A DNA stretch of 64,000 nt, taken from assembly GCA_035610365.1 (NCBI GenBank), contig CM069433.1:130776545-130840544 (forward strand), written 5' to 3'. The position numbers and the translations under genes are program-made. The notes beneath the pieces are model-generated. The model did not search any database, was not told the origin of the DNA, and saw only the letters and a list, made by a program, of their open reading frames with translations. Positions 56,001 to 64,000 of the stretch are shown in pieces. The DNA is from Aquatica leii (lineage: Eukaryota; Arthropoda; Insecta; Coleoptera; Lampyridae). Each line of letters begins with the position of its first letter. Within the stretch, counting starts at the first letter, position 1.

Positions 56001-57238
56001 ATGGAGTTGGAGAACTTGTTGAGTTTGGTGTTGTTGCAACAATTAAATGAACTAAATGAGAGGTAATAATTTAGTTTACAAAAAGAATTGTACTTGAAAT
56101 AAAGTTTGTTTTATAGACATCAAGAAAATGTGCGTAGGCCATAATTGATGGATCACAGTAATCCTTTTGAAATAACTAAGGAATTATTCATAAAATACTT
56201 TAGATTATCAAATGATACTACACTACAACTGATTACTCTGAGCAAAAAATCGGAGAGGTCTGTGATGCGATTGTAACTAATTTGCTGCCACAATCCGTTA
56301 TTTTTCCAAGAACTGAAGAGCAGCGTAATCTTATTAAAGAAATGTAGCTTTATAACCTCTAAAACTGAGATATGAAGTGTAGATACCACTACTTGTTTTA
56401 GATCTTATGAACAATTTGCTGTACCGGGAGTTATCGGATGAATTGATTGTACCCATATTGCCATTGTAGCTCCAGCGGCTAATGACCCATTAAGACCTGG
56501 GATAGCATATTATTATTGTAAGGGTTTTTATAACATAAATGTTTAAATGGTAGACTACAATAATTAGATATTATTTTTAATGGTTAGTCACTTGTAGATT
56601 TGTGATTCAAATTTAAAAATTCTGGACTGCAATACTAGATTTCCTGGTAACAGTCATGATTCTGCAATTTGGTCACTGTCTTCTGTAAAACGATATTTAC
56701 AGCGAAATTATAATGAACATGAAGTTAGGTCTACATAGTTAATAAGTAAGTTTTTCGTGTTTCCTTAATGTAATTATTCATGTGTTGTGTGGTTGAACGT
56801 GATGCTGGATATCGACTACAACCTTGGCTGTTAACCCTTGTTTAAAATACAGAGGAAAATACTGCAGAAAAAAGGTATAACGGGGCATCTTCTGCAGCAT
56901 GAAATTGTATTGAAAAAGCCTTTGGTGTTTCAAAGCAAAGGTTTAGATGCCCTATAAAACACCGAACACTGAATCATCACCCATTAAGAGCTGGAAAAAT
57001 AATATACTTGTGTGTGGTGTTGCACAACATTGTTTTAGCTCAGAAAATGCCTTTGCCAGATGATGACGTAGAACCAGATCCAGATATGCACCAAAATAGG
57101 AACGGCGAGAATGAAAGTATGTTTTCTTTTTTATTTTTTACAAATGCCTACAACCTTTCTTTTTTTACAGAACGTCATGTCGATTTATTGGCAGGAGCCA
57201 GAAGAATACGAAGTGGATTAATACAGAGATATTTTTAA
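56001..57238 (+). pseudogene. PIF/Harbinger transposase
   Basis: Start MELENLLSLVLLQQLNELNE at 56,001. A 54-bp GT-AG intron (56,063-56,116) follows, then RHQENVRRP...NPFEITKELFIKYFRLS. Catalytic part: VPGVIG-stop-IDCTHIAIVAP (first Asp), ICDSNLKILDCNTRFPGNSH, DSAIW (second acidic site), and CIEKAFGVSKQRFRCPIKHR (Glu). The last part is CVVLHNIVLAQKMPLPDDD, a second 54-bp intron (57,117-57,170), and RHVDLLAGARRIRSGLIQRY ending at TAA 57,236. Catalytic residues are still present, but stops (for example at about 56,440 and 56,740) and frameshifts inactivate it. Part of the middle is missing. Confidence 0.8.
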
Positions 57239-58375
57239 TAATAAAAGTCTTTGTTTTTCGCAGATTAATTTAAATATTTTATAGTATTCTAATTTAAGTT
57301 TTTGTTTTTTTAATTTTATTTTCTGTTCTATTGCTTCTGTTTGCATTTTGATGGGAGAAGCAACTTCAGCAATGCTAGCTGCTATTTGGTTAAAGCACTC
57401 CACCTTTGCCATCTTTGCCTGGTTACTTTGGATGGTGGTTTCTTTTAATGTTTCGCAGGCGCTTTGCAGCATTCGCTAAAAATTGTGTATAGGTGTGGTC
57501 TGTGCATATATACAAATAATACATAAATACAAAAAAAGACATTTTTCTTTACCATTAGTCATTGCAAGACGTTTTTTTGGAGTTGGGGTTGTACTGACTT
57601 TTTCTTTGAATTTTGTTGTAGGAGTGAGTGAAAACTTTTATTTATTAATTTCAAATATGTCTGTGAAATTTGTAGATGTTGACTGCATTGGTACATCTTC
57701 CATAAATTCTATTTGGGATTGTGGTATGCCTATTGTATCGTTTTCTACAAAAATAGCAATTATGTAACAGAATAATTTATTTGAATGAGCATGTACCATA
57801 AACATAGACCACATTTTCATTTACCATATTATTACAATAATCCATTGTTATCTCTGAAAACTAATTTAAGATTTCTGTAATCGTTTTCTATCATTTGTTT
57901 AAATTACCTGGTATTTTGGCCAATTCTGTATGATTTAAATGCATTTTTGTAACAACACTAAGTAACCTTTCTTCTATACCGGTTAAAGATTTGTATGAAT
58001 TTGAGCCTCCACCTGTCTTCAATCTTTCAATTTCCAAAGACCTATTTTTCCTTCTTACATTGACCTTCCATTCAGAAAAATTCTACAATGTTATACGTAT
58101 ATTAGTTTATAAAATAGCAGAAACAATTAATTATTAACTATGTATATGGATTACATAAATAACTTATTTTTCTCCACTGATCTGCTGTTTTGTTGCGTCC
58201 CACGCCACTACTGTTTATTTGCTTGGTAAATTTAGTTCACAAAAATTTTTTTTGTTACTTTCGGAAGGTTTCGTTTTTCCAGTTAATAGAATGTTAGCTT
58301 CTATAAAATTTAGAAATTCTTCGTATTGCTGACGGGTAGTATTTTTAATATTTTTCAAAATTTATTTCAAATATT
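57218..58375 (-). pseudogene. Harbinger accessory DNA-binding (Myb/SANT-like) protein
   Basis: Read downward from 58,375: NTTRQQYEEFLNFIEANILL, then NSSGVGRNKTADQWRK, a probable intron, NFSEWKVNVRRKNRSLEIER, LKTGGGSNSYKSLTGIEERL (58,090-57,930). A further exon holds IGIPQSQIEFMEDVPMQSTS (about 57,730), and the last is a long helix RMLQSACETLKETTIQ...MAKVECFNQIAASIAEVASP (57,472-57,330). The W-containing blocks and TGGGS are the Myb/SANT-like region that helps the transposase bind the ends and enter the nucleus. One in-frame stop (about 58,215) and poorly kept splice sites indicate decay. Confidence 0.65.
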
Positions 58376-58754
58376 ATTCAAAAATAAAACTAAAACTCGA
58401 TACTACACAGCTACCGTATTTGATGCAACAAAATAAGGAACTGCAAAAATTGGTTTGAAATACAAGTTTTTCAGGTAGATGCCAATATTGTTTTATTGCT
58501 ATGTACACTTAAAGTCGGCATTTTCAAATTACCGCTTTCTTAGAACGCGCCCATGTACTACTAACGTAACGTGCAGAACAGATGTTATTTCATTTTCTGC
58601 ACCAGGCAAATATAAAACAAACTTTCTTCCGTTTCAACGACAAGTTGTGTTAACGTGAATAACTTAACGTGAGATGATACATTATAGGGCAAAGTATCTT
58701 TATACAACTCATGCCATTAAATTTTTGAAACTCCTTTAGCTACGCATTTACTCA

Positions 58755-58793
58755 TGATACTAATTTAGACTAAGGAGTTCTAAATTAGTATCA
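58755..58793. repeat. 15-bp perfect hairpin just outside the Harbinger element
   Basis: TGATACTAATTTAGA and TCTAAATTAGTATCA surround a 9-base loop. There is no U-run or gene context to call it a terminator. Confidence 0.9.
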
Positions 58794-59007
58794 ATTGTGG
58801 AGGCAATTTGTTTGTTCGTAAACATTCCAAAAAAAATACAGAAAGTTTTTTGATTGCAATTGGAAATATAAAATTAACACAATAAACACAATGCAACGTT
58901 AGCTATGTACCAGAAGTATCAGTGATCAGTATTTGCAGAAGAACAATTTTTATACAGATTATTGTTTTTTACTACTAAAACTAGATATAGACTCTCATCA
59001 CTTACTT

Positions 59008-59165
59008 TTAAATGTTTTTAGAACCTACACTAAATTGTTTAACAACTATGTTCTCCAAAAATATCTGCAACAAAGAACGGCAGTGTCTACCTGCGTCTAT
59101 TGTGAACTTTAACTTATCTATGTTTTCCAAAATATCTTTCTTTCGTGGCCGTTTTTGCGCCACTC
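59008..59165 (-). other. short coding-like segment, unidentified
   Basis: A minus-strand frame of about 50 codons (…KKDILENIDKLKFTIDAGRH…) ends at TAA 59,008. Composition looks protein-like, but I cannot name it. It lies just left of the pogo/Tigger element. Confidence 0.2.
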
Positions 59166-59639
59166 GTTAAAAGAAACTGATATGTTTTTTGCCATAGATA
59201 TTCACTTAAGGTGGCTGTATTATTGACACCTTAAAGGTTACCCGGAACATAGGAGTTTTTCAAGAAATGTTTCCTATGGTTGGAAAACGTTTATAATATT
59301 TTATATCATTGTGTCATATATCTACTTCATAATTTGTCTTTATTCCCGTTTTAAAAATTCACCAACATGATTTTTTTTGTGCAAAAAGAGACATATGTAC
59401 CGATTATTGATATCATCAAAACTTGAATGAAGGAATTATTGACACATCAGTGTTGTAGTTATTGCAGTTAACACAGATTCAGAAAACTTATGTACTTTAT
59501 GCTTTTACCTAAGTTTTACAAAATATGTAGCTGTTACGTTGGTTTTTGTCGTAACAAAAAAAAGCGACGGCTAACTCAGTTGTTTCCGGATATTGAGTTG
59601 CAGGCTTCGTGATGCTAGATTATAAACTAAATCTAAAAA

Positions 59640-60579
59640 AGCGCCAAAACGATTAAGGGCAATATTAGGGAGACGTCGTTTAAATCTATACGCAAATGAA
59701 AAATAACAAATAACACGACAGAAGTGATAACAAAGAATATATATTTATTTTATCAAAGACAGTAGTTAAAGACGACGCAGAAAGTACATAAGTATAGTTA
59801 TATGCACTGCATAAGACTTTGTGACGCACAAAGTGATCTAATAATTAATTGTGTTAACAACCTAACATGTACGTAGTCATTCTAACAACCGACATGACCA
59901 ACGAAGCACTAATCATAAAAATATAAATTGTAATACTTATAGTTATGTTTTATTTAGTAGGGGTTAGCTAATCTCGTGTCTGTATTACCTAAAATGTAAT
60001 ATGAAATCTAACACAAAGACGTACATACAGCGATATCATAAGTAAATTCTGTTTTTAAATCATACAATCATTGAAGATAGCGAATGCGTACTGTTTTCCC
60101 TCGACTTAATATCCTAATTGGCGGTAAAAGTTCCTGTCAAAACAAAGTATCGTAAATGCCTTTAATCCCTTGGCGGTGTGAATCGTTTAATTACAGCAAC
60201 GTGACGTCATGGAAATTTTCCCAAATATGCCGATAAAGGAAACGTGTGATATTGAAACCCGCCCAAATAAAGTTTCGCTCAGATAGACACAAAATTCGAC
60301 CGCATATTCACGTGGAATTGCGTGAAATAACTCAATGATGAAAGTCTTGTTGGGCGTAGACACCGCTAAACGGAGGTGTGTGTTGCACAAACGTTATCGG
60401 AAAAAATGAAATCGTACTTTTAAAATTTGACAGTCAACCATGAAAAGTGGGCGTGTCGAGGATAAATCTTATACCAGAAAATTTTTAATATACCACATTT
60501 TTAACATAACAGCGTTAAATAAAAGGTTAAAATAACAACATATAATTTTATTCTGATAAAAAACGAGAGAAAACGTAGG
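59640..60579. other. interior of Tigger element, no coding signal
   Basis: Includes a somewhat GC-richer stretch at 60,120-60,450 with a 67-codon minus-strand frame (60,187-60,390) that I do not recognise. Confidence 0.4.
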
Positions 60580-62663
60580 TTAGTTGTAGTTTGGACATAT
60601 AAATAAGTCTTTGTCAGCTTTCGTTAGAACAACACACTCCTCATGCGCCCAATGTTGACACCTTCGCATATCAGCCATGTATATTACATACAACACAATC
60701 CCGTTTTTCAGATGGCTGTTTCGATGTCGAAGGAATCGGGGATTTATTTCGGAAAGCGGTAAGGTGGTCTGCTTTAATTTGCCTTCGATTTTTTGAGAGC
60801 TTTTACTTCCTTTTTCCTTTTCTGTGTTCGTTGTCCCTGTTATTTCATTATATTTTCTTTTGCTTGGTTTGCTATACTTTTTTTTCTTCTTTCTTCTTAT
60901 AATATTCCTGCCACTGTTTGCTTGAGGCATCGACTGGAACTTTTACTTTGAGTTTTCTTTTTGTGTCAGTTATTTTTGGTGTAGGACAAAACAGCGATTT
61001 TTTAAACGGAGTAGGTACTGTTCAAGCAAATTATTTTGGTCTGTTTCTTTCAATGGAGTTTCATGCATTTTAAGGATTAATTTGTTCATCACCGTCATTT
61101 TCTTTATTCGCATTCTTATTTAATTCTTCATTCAAAGCACTTTGGTTAGTTTCTTTTGTAGGGTTTTGTGCATTTTTAGAACTTCAACTTGTTCATCACC
61201 TTCATTTTCTTTATACGCATTCTTATATAATTCTTCGCAGTCTTGTTTCTCTGTTGTAGATAGTACTTTATCGTTTTCAGGTAATTTATTCTGATTGAAC
61301 CATAATATGTTTCCATTATAATATTTCATATGGTATCGACAGAAAAAGTTTCTTCATGTTCAGTAAGGATATTAGTAACAGGTATGTTTATAATTATAGG
61401 ACTAACTTTTTGTATTATGTAAATTTTAGTGGAATCATCAAAAAGCCCACGAGCCTCATTAGCGTCAATTGGAATGTAAAGTGTATTGTTTGGGTTCTTT
61501 TCGTTCTGGCCTACATCGGTCGTTGTATTAGAACGGTTTTTTAATTTTCTCCAAAAATAATTTAAATTTTTGTCTGCCTTATCACCACCTGCCTTTGTGG
61601 TTTTCATCGACCAGTAGTGACGCTACTCCTGTCTTTGTGTTTTTAAATATTTTTGAGAAATTGATATTATTCGGGTTGAATGCAAATAAACCGCACGACC
61701 CAAATCAGTTTTTTAAAATCCGTGTAGTATTTTTCCTACTTCTGAAAACGTAACTTAAAATAGGGGTAAAATCTGCCTTGTTCAATTTATTTCCATTATT
61801 CTTAACATGCTAATTATGAACCGCTTTTTTCCACTAAACTTTGAAGGGATAAACAAACGCTACATCTAAAGGTTGAAGAATGTCTGTCGAATTCGGGGGC
61901 AACTAAAATGATTCCTTTCTCAGCACAAAATTCACTTAGAGTCATAGTCAAATGGGAAGTATGGCCGTCCAGGAACAAAATAACTAGCAACGGTGTCCTA
62001 TTAATTAGTAATATATTCATAGAATGACTTTCTAGTCATCCACCCCTTTTCTGAACGCCCAATGCTCCACGTTTTGGGAATATTAAGAATAATATTTTTT
62101 GGAATCCTTTTGTAAGCTATAATAGCAGCATCGGCGTCGGCAAATCTCCAATGGCATTGCACCGTAGTCGGTAAGCATTCCTTTTCGTCGTTGTTGATAA
62201 AATATAAAACGGCTTTATCGCCTTTTTTTACTAAAACTTTGTCTTCTTCGGACACAAAAAAACAGCCGTTTCGTCACAGTTAAAAATGCTCGCAGGATCA
62301 CTAACAATATCTATATATTCATTCTACTACATTTCTATCTCATCAAACCACCGTCTGATCTTTTCTTCTGTAATACCATATCTTGTCTTGGTAAGATTTA
62401 GAGAAACCCTCACAGTAAGTTCAGGGTGTCGTCTAAGGAAAGCGTCATACCAATGTCAGCCGGGTCGACCGTTTGTGAACGGATTGGGGATATTGAAATT
62501 AATAACTAGCATTTAAACACTGTCAAGTAACTGGTTCTTAGTTGCTGGAAAGTCGGAAATTAGCAATATGAAAGATACATTCGACCAAAAATTTTTCTTC
62601 TTTTGATGTTAAAATCGTATCTGGCCCAATTTTTCTTTCCATCGGGATTTACCTTTAAACATT
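60580..62663 (-). pseudogene. pogo/Tigger-like transposase relic (copy C) with PHD-like tail
   Basis: Read downward from about 62,663: FPATKNQLLDSV and NPFTNGRPG...WYDAFLRRHPELTVRV (CENP-B-type DNA-binding), EEKIRRWFDEIEM then stops, SIFNCDETAVF (first Asp, 62,273-62,275), EDKVLVKKGDKAVLYFINND, YKRIPKNIILNIPKTWSIGR, and VILFLDGHTSHLTMTLSEFC (second Asp, 61,967-61,969). A frameshift follows, then ILQPLD-like (third Asp, about 61,864), ADFTPILSYVF and CGLFAFNPNNINFSKIF. The C-terminal extension (61,607-60,580) is Lys/Glu/Asn-rich and ends with MRRCQHWAHEECVVLTKADK, DLFICPN, which looks like half of a PHD-type zinc finger. Frames at 62,001-62,255, 61,814-62,020, 61,326-61,607 and 60,580-60,930 remain open. 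Confidence 0.8.
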
Positions 62664-63297
62664 TTCTGAAAGAAAAACACAAAGTGCCATATATATTGAC
62701 ATATGTAAGCATCAGTTTTTGACATTAACATTAACCAAGCTGCAAGACATTAACGGTTGCCGATACGTTTGGTCAATAACTGGTACATCAAAAATGTACT
62801 CTGTTGTCTTTCAAACGGATATATCAGTTGTAACTTACACGAAATACTGACACAGTGAATAATTGGATATGGGATTGTTTCTGCAGTGCACCAGTTATTG
62901 ACACCTCATTTTATCGTATTTAGCTCATAAGAATTGCGTGTTTCACTGAAAAAAGTTGAAATGCTAAGGTTTTTTATACACAAAAACAGTTACCTTGCTT
63001 ATTTTTTGGAATAGGTAAATGCAGAATACTATCACAGAAAGTTACCAATTCTTAATCAGAACTTTAAGGAAACACACACAACAAGCGGAATTCTTAACTA
63101 CCCAATATTCAAACCACATTTACTTCAGTGCTATTTGGTTTATCATCAAGAAATTTTCACACATTTAAGTTAACACCATGAGATGTCGTGTAAGATAAGT
63201 ATTGTATTGGTTTTATTACAGAAACCTTCTTATTTGAATTTTAATCGCTAATGTGCCAATAATTGAGCATATTACAATAATTGGTACAGCCACCTTA

Positions 63298-64000
63298 ATG
63301 GTAGTTGAAATAAGAAAACACGCGTTATTCGATACATTGTACAAGATTTGCGTACGGTATGACTATATCTACAAAAATTTTGTAACAAATTCTTAAATAT
63401 GGGCCGCCTGTTGTCAACATTTTATAAAATGCGTTATAGCTGTTATTAAAAACTGCCTGAAACTGAAGCCAGAAATGCATATTGAGTCACATGATTAACA
63501 AAACACGTGTGACTATGCAATGTTTCTGTTATTTTGTTTCAAAGTATACCTATTGTTTATCAATTAATTATTTTTTGATTTTTAAAAGCATACGCTTAAA
63601 TTTTACCATAATTAGTATTACTAACCAAAAAACAATTCAAAATATACAGTTAGCAATTCTTACTTTCAGCTGTCGCAACAAATAAGATTCGAAAATAAAA
63701 TTGTCTAAATAATATATAGAACAGTTTAAACAGATCCATCAGGATTGTTTTCAAAGAACAAGCTGAACTTATTTCACATGTTAAGAATAAATTTAAAAGC
63801 AAATACCTTAATATTTAGGTATGTATGTCTTTTTCTTCTTTGAGGTTGATTTATTCAAATATTTAAGAAATTTTCCTGTGAAGTATTTATAAATTTTGTC
63901 TAATCTTACATCAACATCTGATACATTTAAATAATCAAATTCATTAGAAGATTAACGATTTTATTTACATGGAAGGGAACGTTGAAAAGTTGCTTGTAAG
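63298..64000. other. AT-rich DNA, no gene seen
   Basis: A 67-codon frame at 63,482-63,685 (+) has biased composition and no recognisable domain. Confidence 0.5.

Larger units (their letters stand above)
55791..58690. mobile_element. PIF/Harbinger element with both genes
   Basis: Left end GCCTTATCATGTATCATCTTAC (55,791-55,812, 22 bases; here read as GCCTTATCAT then GTATCATCTTAC) pairs with the inverse of 58,669-58,690 at 19 of 22 positions. Inside are a plus-strand transposase (56,001-57,238) and a minus-strand accessory gene (58,375-57,218) ending tail to tail. This two-gene convergent layout in about 2.9 kb is standard for the superfamily. A 3-bp target duplication is not evident. Confidence 0.75.
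59209..63295. mobile_element. pogo/Tigger element with matching ends and TA duplication
   Basis: Left end AGGTGGCTGTA (from 59,209) is the exact inverse of the right end TACAGCCACCT (to 63,295), and both are bordered by TA (59,207-59,208, 63,296-63,297). Subterminal TTATTGACAC / CCAATAATTG motifs recur: 59,220 and 59,437 on the left; 62,768, 62,887, 63,256 and 63,277 on the right, mostly inverted. The 4.09-kb interior carries a minus-strand transposase with a long C-terminal extension. Confidence 0.8.

Noticed and set aside
60187..60390. 67-codon minus-strand frame inside the Tigger element
   Set aside because: No domain recognised; its position between coding end and left terminus argues against a second gene, though the GC is slightly raised.
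1..64000. CRISPR arrays, tRNA or rRNA genes, bacterial operons
   Set aside because: No regularly spaced direct repeats, no cloverleaf with tRNA promoter boxes that I could see, and no bacterial gene order; the window is eukaryotic repeat DNA.

Overview
The window is about 64 kb of AT-rich eukaryotic DNA (roughly 30% GC by eye). It has no prokaryotic operon structure, and I recognise no intact host gene. The transposon families present (Penelope-like elements, BEL/Pao, CsRn1-type and mag-type Gypsy, DUF4817-type mariners, pogo/Tigger, PIF/Harbinger, piggyBac, hAT, a Crypton-type tyrosine recombinase, Jockey-like LINE) are the mix expected of an arthropod, most likely an insect. The species cannot be read from the sequence. 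Every coding signal I can name is a transposable-element relic carrying stops, frameshifts or deletions.

Layout, left to right. 0-10 kb: Penelope-like 3' tails (1.65, 5.42 kb), a Jockey-like LINE fragment (2.95-3.7 kb, -), two divergent pogo/Tigger relics (4.1-5.1 kb -, 6.1-7.6 kb +), the second followed directly by a Crypton recombinase relic (7.6-8.3 kb, +). 10-22 kb: a possible host terminal exon (9.98-10.04 kb), a small TA-flanked mariner (12.27-13.20 kb), a strongly T-rich tract (13.7-15.0 kb), a hAT relic (15.17-16.7 kb), a second mariner relic (19.4-20.1 kb, -), and a GC-rich island with an unidentified open frame (20.8-21.9 kb). 22-25 kb: an unidentified decayed reading frame, a Penelope-like element copy with a head-to-head inverted fragment, and an internally deleted mariner with about 100-bp terminal inverted repeats next to it.

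27.1-37.5 kb is a three-level nest. A BEL/Pao retrotransposon is split by a CsRn1-type Gypsy element (28.12-33.90 kb), and that element is split by a 1.5-kb TA-flanked terminal-inverted-repeat element (30.82-32.33 kb). 39.4-40.7 kb: second Penelope-like copy. 40.7-42.7 kb: piggyBac relic. 43.1-47.35 kb: mag-type Gypsy on the minus strand with only three frameshifts, apparently the youngest large element.

49.6-50.7 kb: second piggyBac relic (-). 51.6-52.6 kb: second hAT relic (+). 53.4-54.8 kb: a non-autonomous element with repeated perfect palindromes. 55.8-58.7 kb: a structurally complete PIF/Harbinger element with convergent transposase and DNA-binding accessory gene. 59.2-63.3 kb: a pogo/Tigger element with matching ends and a TA target duplication. 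The remaining stretches are AT-rich DNA in which I see no gene. The elements do not form a pathway. Their order and mutual interruptions give a relative insertion history.
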